Of a stretch of 64,000 nucleotides of DNA, positions 27,286-36,778 are shown one piece after another. A program made the translations under genes and the position numbers. Within the stretch, counting starts at the first letter, position 1. Each line of letters starts with the position of its first letter. The stretch comes from an uncultured Granulosicoccaceae bacterium. Its GTDB lineage: Bacteria; Pseudomonadota; Gammaproteobacteria; Granulosicoccales; Granulosicoccaceae. A model generated the notes under the pieces. That model did no database searches and was not told the origin of the DNA. It saw only the letters and a program-made list of their open reading frames with translations. The stretch covers positions 1-64,000 of the forward strand of contig CALLOA010000098.1 of assembly GCA_938005265.1 (NCBI GenBank). The letters are read 5' to 3'.

Positions 27286-28419
27286 TCAGGGCGGCAAAAC
27301 TTCCGCCGAGAATGTTGCAACAGCGACCCCACCTACGGGAACACTAATTCCTGTCCAGTTGATCGTGTTGCCTGCGATTGAAAAGGTGGAGCCTGGTGAG
27401 GAGGATATCGGGGTCAGTGCTGTAAATCCATTAGGTACAGTGTCCAGCACGCTTGTGTCTACAGCGGCATCAGGGCCGGCATTGCTTACCTCCAAAGAGA
27501 ACACGATGGTGTCACCTATATTGGGAGTTAGATCACTGACTGTTTTGGATAATGTTAGTTCCACTGCGGTATCGTCTTCTTCGAGCGTTATGGTAGCCGT
27601 ATCAGATATGTCAATGCCGTGTGTTGAATTGCTGATCCCGGTGAAACCCACCAATATGGTTTCATTGCCTTCTGGCACAATGTCGGCATTGGGTGTAACA
27701 GTAAATGTTGCCGTATCACCTGCCTGACCATTAAAAGTGAGTGTTCCGCTAGCAGCGTTGTAGTCATTATCAGCAATGGTTGCGGTGCCGTCCGAGGTGG
27801 CATAGTCAACCGTAAAGCTGACGAACCCGGCTGCGTTTCGAACATTGTGCGACAGAGTCGCGGTTACGGTTATAGCGCCATTGTCTTCAGGTGAGCTAAT
27901 ATCAGTAATCGTAATTGTTTCGCTGACATCAGCTACCAACAGAAAGTCTTCAGTGTCGCCAAAGGTATTATCTCCACAACTGTCAGGAGGTGTAAGGTCG
28001 TTATAACTCAACATCACCCTGCCTCGAAAAGTGGTGTCCTCTGTCACACTTGGGATGGTGATATTCTGTGTTGTTGAGCAACCGGGTGGTGTTGCAGTAC
28101 GGTCATAACTACACTGGTCCGTAGATAAAACTTCCGGCGTGCCATCATTATTTGTATCAAGCAATATGATGACGTTTTCCGGGTCTCCAGTGTTTGCTTG
28201 ATTGCCGCCCGGAAACTCGGTATCACCCACGACCGTCGTGATGGTTTGCAAGCTACCAGTGGCATAGTCACCGCCGATTGTTATTGGCAGTGTAATGCTT
28301 TCATAATCGCTATTACTATTAGCGACGCAGAGGTTTGTCGGTGTGAAGCGCGCAGCATGAACTCTTTGGGTGCCGATAAGGCAAAAAAGTACAGAAATTA
28401 TTAATATAATAGGCTTCAT
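27286..28419 (-). CDS. Exported GEVED / Calx-beta / DUF11 surface protein, possibly truncated
   Basis: A 377-residue exported protein (signal peptide ending RVHA, from the ATG at 28419). Domains in order: a GEVED-like domain (about 30-150, ending with NTFGDTEDFLL), a Calx-beta domain (about 155-270, with YATSDGTATIADNDY and EGNETILVGFTG), and a DUF11 repeat (about 275-377, LTLSKTVSDLTPNIGDTIVF). Proteins of this kind are usually much longer and end in an anchoring or sorting signal. Here the DUF11 module stops right after TFSAEVLPP, where the G strand normally continues. It may be a naturally short member or a 3'-truncated remnant. Confidence 0.75.
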   Translation of the reverse strand: MKPIILIISVLFCLIGTQRVHAARFTPTNLCVANSNSDYESITLPITIGGDYATGSLQTITTVVGDTEFPGGNQANTGDPENVIILLDTNNDGTPEVLSTDQCSYDRTATPPGCSTTQNITIPSVTEDTTFRGRVMLSYNDLTPPDSCGDNTFGDTEDFLLVADVSETITITDISSPEDNGAITVTATLSHNVRNAAGFVSFTVDYATSDGTATIADNDYNAASGTLTFNGQAGDTATFTVTPNADIVPEGNETILVGFTGISNSTHGIDISDTATITLEEDDTAVELTLSKTVSDLTPNIGDTIVFSLEVSNAGPDAAVDTSVLDTVPNGFTALTPISSSPGSTFSIAGNTINWTGISVPVGGVAVATFSAEVLPP

Positions 28420-28627
28420 TCGTTTAATATATTCCACCCATGCTAGACGATCAGCCTCCGGGATAACCTGCTTATCGAATGTATGTGTAGTGTAAAGCAG
28501 TGTAAATTACAGCAATTTCGAAACCAACACAGGTTCCTTTTTTTAAATTTAGATGTTTGCAGGCCTGCCAAGCCCAATAAAGCAAACAATCGTATTCGCT
28601 GTTAGAACGATAAAATAACTACTAACC

Positions 28628-30901
28628 GTGGCGATAACCAAAATATTTACTCGGAACCTAACGCAAACACCCCCGTCTGCTTCCAGCTCATCTACGTTCG
28701 GCACTGGTTCTATAGGTGAGTTTTTAAATGTAGTGATAGCAGCGCTAATGTGCACGGTTATGACAATCGTATTCGCATTGGCCGATGCGTCATTACTTTT
28801 CGGTTCTGCTTTATCCAATCATCTTGCAGTTGCAGTATCGATGACCATGATAAGTGCAGTAGTGCTTACTTTAGTGGTAGGGCTGCTGTCTACATTTCGA
28901 GGTGTTGTAGCCGGTGCGCAGGAAGCCTCCATTGTAGTGTTGGCGACCATGACCGCATCTATTCACAGTAGTATGCAGGCCGTTGATGGACAAAACGAAT
29001 CAGCCATTCTCGCAACAGTTGTTGCAAGTGTTGTTATTGCAACTGTTTCATTCGGATTCGCCTGCCTGGTTTTGGGAACGTTACGGCTTGGGCGATTTAT
29101 TCGTTACATCCCTTTCCCTGTTATTACTGGCTTTTTGGCAGGGGCCGGATTGCTCATGATCAAGTTTGGCCTTGAGTTGGCGCTTGGGTTTAACCCGTTT
29201 GCCAATTTAACGATAGATACTTTGTCGGTTGGAATGCTGGCAAAACTGACTGCTACTGTTTTGATGGTCTTCTTATTATTCTGGATGTCAGGTGAGAATA
29301 AATCAAGATATGCAATACCGATACTGGTCGTTCTGGCCGTACTTGTTTTTCTGCTTGTGGTTTTTCTATCAGGTAGTGGTATGGCAACTTGGGTGGACAG
29401 CGACTGGATGCTTATCCGCGATGCACAGGCAACAGTTTACCCGCCGATACAGTTCTCTGATTTCAGTTTAATTGACTGGTCTGTTGTGGCAGCACAAGTG
29501 CCACAGATGGGTATATTGGTGATTGTCTGTGTGACAGGTGCTTTGGTGAAAATCAATGCGCTTGAAGTAATTTTGCGTACAGATGTTGATCAGGAAAAGG
29601 AGCTTCGAGCCTTAGGTGGGGCTAATCTCATTGCAGGTTTTCTAGGCGGCTATTGTGGCTTTCACACTCTGGGATTAACACAGATTGTCAAAAGAATGCA
29701 CGCAGAATATCGCCTTATAGGAGTTCTCGTCTCTCTATTTACCCTGATTGCATTCGTATTTTCAGCAGATCTTTTGTTCTACATGCCACGGTTTGTATTC
29801 GCTGCAATAATTATTTGGGTGGGAGTGGATATGGTGATCAATTTTCTCCTGCAGCCGATGGAGACGCTCAAAAAGCTAGAAATGGCGATTGTTGTACTAG
29901 TGGTCTTGTTAATACTTTTTTTCGGATTTATTCCTGCTATGATTTTCGGGATTATTGCCGGGATGTTTTTATTTATTATTGATTTCAGTCGCATTGATGT
30001 CATCAGGCGGCAATACACAGGGCGTCATATACAAAGTAATGTTGATCGAACAGGTGAGATTCGAGATATTCTGTATAAGCATGGTAATGAGTTACGAGTA
30101 TTCTGTATTCACGGCTTTCTTTTTTTTGGAACCAGCTATCGTCTGGTGCAACAGGTTCGTAACAATCTGGAAACTGTCAGAGCCAAGCAGGTTCGTTTTC
30201 TGATTCTTGATTTTGAAAAAGTGGTGAGAGTTGATTCCTCTGCCAGGGTGACTTTATCGCGCCTGGTGGCTTTCGCCGATGCTCGCAATTTAACTTTTTT
30301 AGTGTCCGGGGCTAAAGGTGATGTGCAAGTAGCATTGCAGATTGCCTTCTGTGCAGAGGATGGGTATCGATCACCTCAATTTTTCGATTCCCTGGATCAT
30401 GCTCTTGAATGGTATGAGCACTGGCAGTTGAATGATCTTAGAGTTGGTGCTGAGCATGGCAGAAGAATTGGCCTGCATGAGTGGGTCGGTTTTGATTTCG
30501 ACAAGCAGCTAATGAATCAAATGTTCCAATATGTCAGTAGCAGGACATTGGCAGCGGGTGAGACTCTGTTTCGAAAAGGTGAGTTAACCGATGGTATGTA
30601 CCTGGTGCAGTATGGCAGCCTTGATATTTTTGTTGCCACAGATGAGGAAACTATACGAGTGCGCAAGGTGGGGCCTGGAGCGGTTTTGGGGGAAGTGTCG
30701 TTGTACCTTAACCAGCCGGCGACCGCCAGTGTGGTGGCGACTACGGATGCTGAGGTGTTGCATTTTACACGTCAACAACTGACACAGATGCTTTTAGAGA
30801 ACCCTGCCATTGCGGCACACTTTCATGAGCGCATGGCGCGAGTTATGGCTTATCGGATGGCAGACAATAACCGTTTGATCAAGGCGCGGACTGATTCCTA
30901 G
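28628..30901 (+). CDS. SulP-family anion transporter with STAS and cyclic-nucleotide-binding domains
   Basis: A 757-residue inner-membrane protein from a GTG start. The first 430 or so residues hold many hydrophobic segments of the SulP transporter core (with RYIPFPVITGFLAGAG and GGYCGFHTLGLTQ). A STAS domain follows (about 470-590, with VRVDSSARVTLSRL), then a cNMP-binding domain (about 620-740, with FRKGELTDGMYLVQYGSLD and GPGAVLGEVSLYL). SulP proteins exchange sulfate, bicarbonate or dicarboxylates. The third domain suggests allosteric control by cAMP or cGMP, but the family has also been linked to GDSL and Crp-like ligands, so the ligand is open. Confidence 0.9.
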   Translation: MAITKIFTRNLTQTPPSASSSSTFGTGSIGEFLNVVIAALMCTVMTIVFALADASLLFGSALSNHLAVAVSMTMISAVVLTLVVGLLSTFRGVVAGAQEASIVVLATMTASIHSSMQAVDGQNESAILATVVASVVIATVSFGFACLVLGTLRLGRFIRYIPFPVITGFLAGAGLLMIKFGLELALGFNPFANLTIDTLSVGMLAKLTATVLMVFLLFWMSGENKSRYAIPILVVLAVLVFLLVVFLSGSGMATWVDSDWMLIRDAQATVYPPIQFSDFSLIDWSVVAAQVPQMGILVIVCVTGALVKINALEVILRTDVDQEKELRALGGANLIAGFLGGYCGFHTLGLTQIVKRMHAEYRLIGVLVSLFTLIAFVFSADLLFYMPRFVFAAIIIWVGVDMVINFLLQPMETLKKLEMAIVVLVVLLILFFGFIPAMIFGIIAGMFLFIIDFSRIDVIRRQYTGRHIQSNVDRTGEIRDILYKHGNELRVFCIHGFLFFGTSYRLVQQVRNNLETVRAKQVRFLILDFEKVVRVDSSARVTLSRLVAFADARNLTFLVSGAKGDVQVALQIAFCAEDGYRSPQFFDSLDHALEWYEHWQLNDLRVGAEHGRRIGLHEWVGFDFDKQLMNQMFQYVSSRTLAAGETLFRKGELTDGMYLVQYGSLDIFVATDEETIRVRKVGPGAVLGEVSLYLNQPATASVVATTDAEVLHFTRQQLTQMLLENPAIAAHFHERMARVMAYRMADNNRLIKARTDS

Positions 30902-31000
30902 AACGTAAATGTGCAAAGCCATCCTGTTAAGTACATCTGAGTGTGCATGTCCCTGCAATAACTTCCCTGTTTTTCAAATGCCCTTTATCCTATTCCAACA

Positions 31001-31483
31001 ATGAACACAGTTTCCATACTGGTTGATGTGCAAAACGTGTACTACACAACGCGTCAAGCATACGGTAGTCACTTTGACTACAAAAAGTTTTGGGAAAAGG
31101 CAACACATTGTCGAAAAGTTGCTAACGCTACGGCTTACGCTATTGACCGAGGTGATAAGCAGCAAAGGCGGTTTCAGGAAATTCTTAAATCAATAGGTTT
31201 TAATATAAAACTAAAGCCCTATATTCAGCGGGCTGATGGTTCTGCGAAAGGTGATTGGGATGTGGGTATTGCCTTGGATGCGATGGAATACGCGGAACAT
31301 AGCGATACAGTCGTGTTGGTATCGGGTGATGGCGATTTTGATTTGCTGGTTAATAGAATAAGAGTCAGGCATCAAGCCTCGGTAGAGGTTTACGGGGTTA
31401 GACAATTGACGGCTGATTCGTTGGTTACAGCGGCCAGCGTTTTTGTTCCCATAGAGTCAGACTTATTGATTGCCAGGGGTTAA
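31001..31483 (+). CDS. NYN-domain (LabA/DUF88-type) putative ribonuclease
   Basis: A 160-residue PIN-like protein. The conserved acidic residues stand in VSILVDVQNVYY, DWDVGIALDA and LVSGDGDFDLLV, the Mg-binding pattern of the NYN superfamily. Members cut structured RNA; the role here is unknown. It is convergent with the PAS-GGDEF-EAL gene with only 19 bases between the stops. Confidence 0.85.
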   Translation: MNTVSILVDVQNVYYTTRQAYGSHFDYKKFWEKATHCRKVANATAYAIDRGDKQQRRFQEILKSIGFNIKLKPYIQRADGSAKGDWDVGIALDAMEYAEHSDTVVLVSGDGDFDLLVNRIRVRHQASVEVYGVRQLTADSLVTAASVFVPIESDLLIARG

Positions 31484-31502
31484 TGGTGTTGGCATCCAAT
31501 GC

Positions 31503-34472
31503 CTAAGCGGCTTGTTGCACAGCTATGCCAAGGTGGTGCGATTCGTAAGGAACTGGAACTCCTATACCGTAACCCTGAGCATAATCAACGCCCATTTCAT
31601 TGAGTATCCCGAGTATCTTTTCATCTTCTACGAATTCTGCAATGGTTTGCATATTCATACCATGGCCTATGGTATTGATCGCAGTTACCACAACACGATC
31701 TGTTGGGTCAGTTGCCAAGTCTCGAACAAAGCTACCGTCTATTTTAAGAAAGTCAACATCAAAATGTTTAAGGTAGGTGAATGATGACAGGCCGCTGCCA
31801 AAGTCATCCAGTGCCAAACTGCAACCAAGTTGCTTTATGTCTTTCATAAATTGCTTGGCTATGCTCATGTTGTTGATTACGTTTGTCTCAGTAATTTCAA
31901 AACATACCCGTGTCGGGTCAACCGAATATCGCTCAAGATTTTCCTGTATATATTTGAACAAAGAACTGTCGCTCATCGAGCTGCCGGAAAGATTAATGGT
32001 AATTCCCACCTCTTCAGCTAATCTAAACACTTCGTTAAAGGAAGCTAGCGCTGCCTGAATAACCCATTGATCGATTTCGCCCATGAGTCCATAACGTTCT
32101 GCCGCAGGAATAAAAGCACCCGGAGGTACAATATTTCCAGCATCATCCAGCATACGTAACAGGATTTCATAATGACTAATTGCGTCAGACTTCTCTGATA
32201 TTCTTGTTATCGGCTGCATGTACAGAATGAACTGTTTATGTTCAAGCGCACTTCTAATTCCGGTGGCGGCTAACATTTCATTCTGACGCTGCATCAGTTC
32301 TCTATCGTTTTCAGTATAGACGTGGCATCGATTACGACCATGTTCTTTAGCTGCATAGCAGGCCATATCGGCTCTTGACATGACTTCACCTGTACTTCCA
32401 TGTTGCGCGTCCAGTGGTACAATTCCAATACTGCCCCCAACATCAAAAACACGATCTTGCCAATTGAAACGATAAGCGCTAAGTTGTTCCAATATACTTT
32501 TTGAAAGTGATTCTGCTTGCTTAATGTTACAATCTCTGAATAGTAAACCAAATTCGTCACCACCCAGGCGTGCCACCAAGTGATTGCTGTGCATGCTGTT
32601 TTCCAGTATGCGAGCAACATGGCAAAGTAATTGATCACCGGCCTGATGGCCGGTCGTGTCGTTTACTATTTTAAATTGATCAAGATCTAGATAGCCAATG
32701 ACAGTATTGGACGTGTTGTTTTGTACTTGCTCCAGCTCAAGTTGAAGCTCCTTTTGGAAACATTCTCTATTAGGCAGGCCAGTTAACATGTCGTGGTGTG
32801 CACGATATGCTAATTGAATTTGTAATAACTTTGCCTGACTGGTATCGCGCACCACACCGCGGTATCCTGAAAAATCACCTGATTCGTCAAATACGGGCTT
32901 GCCGCTTACACTGTAATAGAATTTTCCACCGGCTTTGGGCTCTAGTGTTATTTCGATGTTGTTAAAGGGTTTTTGGTTATTTATAAACTGGTGGAATAGT
33001 CTGTATGCTTTTGGGTTTTCGAAAATACTTTCTTTGTATTGCAACAGGTTTTTGCCAATAACCTTGTCTGCAAAATCATCTACGATTGTTGCATGATTAT
33101 CTGATAAGTAATTAATATTTAAGTTGCTATCGCATTCCCATAGCCAGTCTGCCGCGGTTTCTGCAAAATCCTTGAAGCGTTGTTGGCTTTTTGCAAGCTC
33201 AATGTGTAGTAGTTGCTGTTTTGTGATATCCCTGCTGACACCAACTAGCCCTATAATATTCCCCTGTTTGTCTTTGAGTGGTGATTTTTTTGCGCCTACC
33301 CAGTAATTTTCCCCTTTAGACGTGTTGGTTACGTTTACAATCTGTTCCTCGAACATCTGCCCACTTTCGAGTAAGTTGAGTTCATCTGCTCTATATTTTT
33401 CAGCCACCTCAGTGGGGTGGAAATCCATGTCGGTTTTTCCAATAAGAGTGGTGTGTTCCGGGTTTAGACCCAGCATGAAATCACTAGCAGCTTTATTTGC
33501 AAAGGTGAAGTTCGAATCAAGATCTTTCGCATAAATAATGTCAGTAAGGTTGTCTACGAGGGAGCGAAGCAGGTTGCGTTCTTTCTCTATCAGTAGTTCG
33601 GCTTTTTTTCGGTCAGTTATATTGAGTAACATTTTGAGGCAACCGCCACCCGGTAAGCTGGCTGTTGTGATGCGAAACCAGAAATCCCCCCGCTTTACTT
33701 CTCTATAACTGCTTCTGTCTGTTTGTAGTCGAAGCTGGTTTTCGAACCAGAGCTCTTCACTGCCTTTGGCTTCCTGTACCATTCCTGACGCAAGCTGTGC
33801 TTTTAGCAATTTTTTCCGTGTTGTGCCCACCTTGAGATAAGGTTCTAATTCCGGTAGGTAGTTTTTGATTTGTTCGCTGCATAGAATGATTTTGTCGGAG
33901 TGATCAAACAGTATCAGCCCGCCCGGTAAATGTTCGGCTGCATGACGAAGTTGCTGGGCAGCAATTTGCGCCGATCGCTCCATGTCCTTTAAAACAGTGA
34001 CGTTGCTTGCGGTGCCACGATAGCCTAGAAATTTTCCATCACCATCAAAGTAGGGTACACCGCTGGTGCTTGCCCAACCACTGTCGCCGTTTGGCAGTGT
34101 GAATCTGTATTCGAAATTTTTGAATGATTTATGCGAATCCAGAATTGTTTGGTGGTGTTGTCTGAGATTATTGCTCTGTAGCGTGTCGTTAATATCGGTA
34201 CGCCGGCGTCCGTAGAAGAGACTACGCTTTATGCCGTGAATCCTTTCGTAATTATCCGAAATCCAGGTGAATCTGTGCTCTTCGTCGGTTTCCCAAAACC
34301 AGTTTTCATTGGATTCGGAAAAGTCCGATACGTATCGGTCCGGAGTAGTGCTGCTAAAATCGGTTCGGGAGTTGCAGCCACCGGTGTTTGAGTTTCCGGC
34401 CGCGCCGGAGATTTTTTTGCCGTTTGGTGATTGGGCGACTGGAGAGTTTGTTGTCGGATCTAGTGTGTCCAT
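31503..34472 (-). CDS. PAS-GGDEF-EAL cyclic-di-GMP signalling protein
   Basis: A 989-residue cytoplasmic protein with no membrane segments. Four PAS-like domains stand in front (starting near 55, 175, 300 and 425, including ENWFWETDEEH and WLWECDSN), then a GGDEF domain (about 560-720, with LVARLGGDEFGLL) and an EAL domain (about 730-980). The GGDEF signature is intact. In the EAL domain the first motif reads EILLR rather than EALLR/EVLLR, but DDFGSG, KIDGSF and the catalytic Glu of CFEITET are kept. Both activities could therefore be present, controlled by the sensory PAS modules. The divergent neighbour is the CNNM gene. Confidence 0.9.
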   Translation of the reverse strand: MDTLDPTTNSPVAQSPNGKKISGAAGNSNTGGCNSRTDFSSTTPDRYVSDFSESNENWFWETDEEHRFTWISDNYERIHGIKRSLFYGRRRTDINDTLQSNNLRQHHQTILDSHKSFKNFEYRFTLPNGDSGWASTSGVPYFDGDGKFLGYRGTASNVTVLKDMERSAQIAAQQLRHAAEHLPGGLILFDHSDKIILCSEQIKNYLPELEPYLKVGTTRKKLLKAQLASGMVQEAKGSEELWFENQLRLQTDRSSYREVKRGDFWFRITTASLPGGGCLKMLLNITDRKKAELLIEKERNLLRSLVDNLTDIIYAKDLDSNFTFANKAASDFMLGLNPEHTTLIGKTDMDFHPTEVAEKYRADELNLLESGQMFEEQIVNVTNTSKGENYWVGAKKSPLKDKQGNIIGLVGVSRDITKQQLLHIELAKSQQRFKDFAETAADWLWECDSNLNINYLSDNHATIVDDFADKVIGKNLLQYKESIFENPKAYRLFHQFINNQKPFNNIEITLEPKAGGKFYYSVSGKPVFDESGDFSGYRGVVRDTSQAKLLQIQLAYRAHHDMLTGLPNRECFQKELQLELEQVQNNTSNTVIGYLDLDQFKIVNDTTGHQAGDQLLCHVARILENSMHSNHLVARLGGDEFGLLFRDCNIKQAESLSKSILEQLSAYRFNWQDRVFDVGGSIGIVPLDAQHGSTGEVMSRADMACYAAKEHGRNRCHVYTENDRELMQRQNEMLAATGIRSALEHKQFILYMQPITRISEKSDAISHYEILLRMLDDAGNIVPPGAFIPAAERYGLMGEIDQWVIQAALASFNEVFRLAEEVGITINLSGSSMSDSSLFKYIQENLERYSVDPTRVCFEITETNVINNMSIAKQFMKDIKQLGCSLALDDFGSGLSSFTYLKHFDVDFLKIDGSFVRDLATDPTDRVVVTAINTIGHGMNMQTIAEFVEDEKILGILNEMGVDYAQGYGIGVPVPYESHHLGIAVQQAA

Positions 34473-34892
34473 GAGAGTAAATCCCTTGTTACTTCTCTAG
34501 GTAGAATAGAGGGCAAACTGTTCGATCTTGATGGTTTGCCTACTAAACAATGCCAGTAATATACAGTTTGCTGTATTGAGGTGCGCAATGATCATGCCAT
34601 TGTTGACTGGTCCAGCTTGATGGCTAATGAGTCTCTGGGCAAGGTGGGGAGCAAAATAATGCAAATCTTGTGCAGCATTGTGTTTTAAGATTTCCCCTTG
34701 AGGTTAATTTAGAATGTGTGAGGACTTAAAGTAGGTACAAAATGTGAGTGCTCATGCCTGGTGGGCTCTACATCTGCACAGTGATCTGGTTTTACCATTC
34801 ATAATACTTGAACCTCCCTATTTTTGATTTGTATGTAATACTTCGGGTTGTCTTGCTTTTTCCAATCCTTATATTCGCTGGAATATTCCTTA
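34473..34892. other. 420-bp divergent intergenic region
   Basis: Lies between the start of the PAS-GGDEF-EAL gene and the CNNM gene. I see only a short hairpin ACAG/CTGT near 34563 and an AT-rich core. No magnesium riboswitch element is recognisable. It probably holds both promoters. Confidence 0.5.
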
Positions 34893-35966
34893 ATGTATTT
34901 GACACTGATACTTTTTTTTATTGTTTCGATCGTTTTTTCGTTCCTCTGTTCAATCTGGGAGGCAGTGCTATTGAGCATTACGCCAGCCCACACGCAGCAA
35001 TTGGTGCAAAAGGGTGGAGAGCCTGGCGAATCACTACAGTCTTTTAAAGAAAATATAGATCGACCACTAGCTGCCATTCTCACACTAAATACCATTGCCC
35101 ATACAGTTGGTGCTATCGGTGTGGGCGCACAGGCCAGTCGGATTTGGGGTGTTTCCATTATGGCCACCATGGTTGTACCGGTGGTAATGACGCTGGCAAT
35201 TCTGTTGCTTTCTGAAATTATTCCTAAAACTATTGGTGCTAATTACTGGCGTGAACTCACACCTTTCACTGTGCGTAGTTTAAATTTTGTTATTAAAGTG
35301 CTTGCACCACTGGTTTTATTAAGCCAGGTAATAACAAAGTCTTTGAAAAAGGATAAGTCAGCAAGTGTTTTAAGCAGGGCAGACTTCACAGCAATGGCAA
35401 CGCTTGGCAGTGAACAAGGTGTTTTGGATGAAAGCGAGTCGCAGTACCTGAAGAATCTTCTTAAGTTCAATAAGGTTCGTGCCCAGGACGTCATGACACC
35501 GCGTACAGTGGTTATTTCCTGTGATGAGAATACCGGCCTTGCTGATTTTCATAAAAATCATAGCGACCTCAGATTCTCGCGCATTCCAGTGTTTAAAGGT
35601 AGTCCTGATAACGTAACAGGTTATTTTCTTAAAGACGAATTACTTGCTGCCTTGCTTGCCAATCCTGATTCACAATCGCCGGTTTCCGGTTTAAAGCGCG
35701 ATGTCATAGCGGTTGCCGAGGACTCTCCCATCCTCAAACTGTTTACCCGGTTTATTGAAACTCGTGAGCATATTTCGTTGGTATTGGATGAGTTTGGTGG
35801 TATCGCAGGTGTGGTGACAATGGAAGATGTTATTGAAACACTTTTGGGAATCGAGATAGTAGACGAACTGGACGATACAGAAGACATGCAAGTTTTGGCT
35901 CGGCAGCGATGGAAAGAAAGAGCAAAACATCTTGGTTTACTTGAAAATGAATCCGCTTCTGATTGA
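34893..35966 (+). CDS. CNNM/CorC-type membrane protein (DUF21 plus CBS pair)
   Basis: A 357-residue protein from the ATG at 34893. The DUF21 domain spans about 1-165, with several hydrophobic segments, LNTIAHTVGAIGVGAQ and the signature LSEIIPKTIG. It is followed by a CBS-domain pair (about 185-315, starting VMTPRTVV). The C-terminal CorC/HlyC domain seen in many relatives is missing; it ends after an acidic tail. Family members export Mg2+ or Co2+ or regulate such transport; hemolysin activity is not supported. Confidence 0.85.
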   Translation: MYLTLILFFIVSIVFSFLCSIWEAVLLSITPAHTQQLVQKGGEPGESLQSFKENIDRPLAAILTLNTIAHTVGAIGVGAQASRIWGVSIMATMVVPVVMTLAILLLSEIIPKTIGANYWRELTPFTVRSLNFVIKVLAPLVLLSQVITKSLKKDKSASVLSRADFTAMATLGSEQGVLDESESQYLKNLLKFNKVRAQDVMTPRTVVISCDENTGLADFHKNHSDLRFSRIPVFKGSPDNVTGYFLKDELLAALLANPDSQSPVSGLKRDVIAVAEDSPILKLFTRFIETREHISLVLDEFGGIAGVVTMEDVIETLLGIEIVDELDDTEDMQVLARQRWKERAKHLGLLENESASD

Positions 35967-36164
35967 AAAGTTCCAGCTTTAGCGCCTGAAAAGCAGGAAA
36001 TAATGGATTCAGGCTAGTAAAGCAATCAAAAAGCCCTGTATTTCCTGAATAATTGCTCCAATTAATTATTTTTACTGACGTGTGAAAAATTCCCGCTACA
36101 AGTGGGGTGAACGATCTTTGTGTGCTGGCTACTAATGTTTAAACCATTACACAGGAGATTGAAC

Positions 36165-36593
36165 ATGACAAAACATTTACACACTTCTCTGAAAATTCAA
36201 AGCGTCTTTCTGCTAGCCGTACTAACCATGTTTACAATACTGAGCATGCCGCTGGCTGCAGGTACCGGGGTTGATCGTCCATGGGTTGAAAAGAAATATA
36301 ACATTAAAGGACAATGGAATATCGTACAGCAGGATGGGCAAACCGTTATACGATTTAGCGATGATTTCAAAACTAAAAATGGACCTGACCTGAAGATTTT
36401 CCTGTCCAAACAAAACATAGCGCAAGTCAACGGTAGAAACGCCACTCAGGATTCTGTGCTGGTTGGATTGCTAAAGAGCCCTAAGGGCGGTCAGGACTAT
36501 GTTCTTCCAGCGGGCATTGATGTTAACGAATTTCAGACCGTACTGATTCACTGTGAAAAGTATAGTGTTTTGTGGGGTGGTGGAACGATCTAA
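36165..36593 (+). CDS. Secreted DM13-domain protein
   Basis: A 142-residue protein from the ATG at 36165, preceded by AGGAG. A signal peptide ends about SMPLAA. The mature part is one DM13 domain (GQWNIVQQDGQTVIRFSDDF, then KTKNGPDLKIFLSK, and a final CEKYSVLWGGG). DM13 is proposed to carry a redox-active Cys; here a single Cys lies in HCEKYSVLWG. It stands alone between the CNNM gene and the secretin-like fragment. Confidence 0.85.
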   Translation: MTKHLHTSLKIQSVFLLAVLTMFTILSMPLAAGTGVDRPWVEKKYNIKGQWNIVQQDGQTVIRFSDDFKTKNGPDLKIFLSKQNIAQVNGRNATQDSVLVGLLKSPKGGQDYVLPAGIDVNEFQTVLIHCEKYSVLWGGGTI

Positions 36594-36683
36594 GTCGTCA
36601 ATAGAAATTCGGTAAAAACAGTGACGCACGGCTTAAAATAATTGCAGCAACAAGGGATAAATACCACGAGTGAATGTTGGTCT

Positions 36684-36749
36684 CTATGGAGCCTGGGCCT
36701 GGTGAGTTGCGCTGGCTGCACGCCAAGGCAGGTATTCCCGGCTCCATAG
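36684..36749. other. Long near-perfect inverted repeat (possible structured RNA or repeat element)
   Basis: Arm 1 CTATGGAGCCTGGG (36684-36697) pairs with arm 2 CCCGGCTCCATAG (36737-36749) with one bulged base, enclosing a GC-rich 39-base loop. It has no U-run, so it is not a normal terminator. It sits 90 bases after the DM13 gene and 30 bases before the secretin fragment. A REP/MITE-like element, attenuator or ncRNA are all possible. Confidence 0.7.
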
Positions 36750-36778
36750 CCGAGTGATACTGCAGAGCTGATGAAGTA

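Noticed and set aside
31001-31483. Toxin of a toxin-antitoxin pair (PIN-like)
   Set aside because: It is an NYN/LabA protein without a neighbouring antitoxin gene; the adjacent gene is convergent and encodes a c-di-GMP enzyme.
34893-35966. Hemolysin
   Set aside because: The hemolysin label is historical; DUF21 plus CBS architecture indicates an ion-transport role.
36120-36164. Longer N-terminus of the DM13 protein from 36120
   Set aside because: The ATG at 36165 has AGGAG at the right distance and yields a normal signal peptide.
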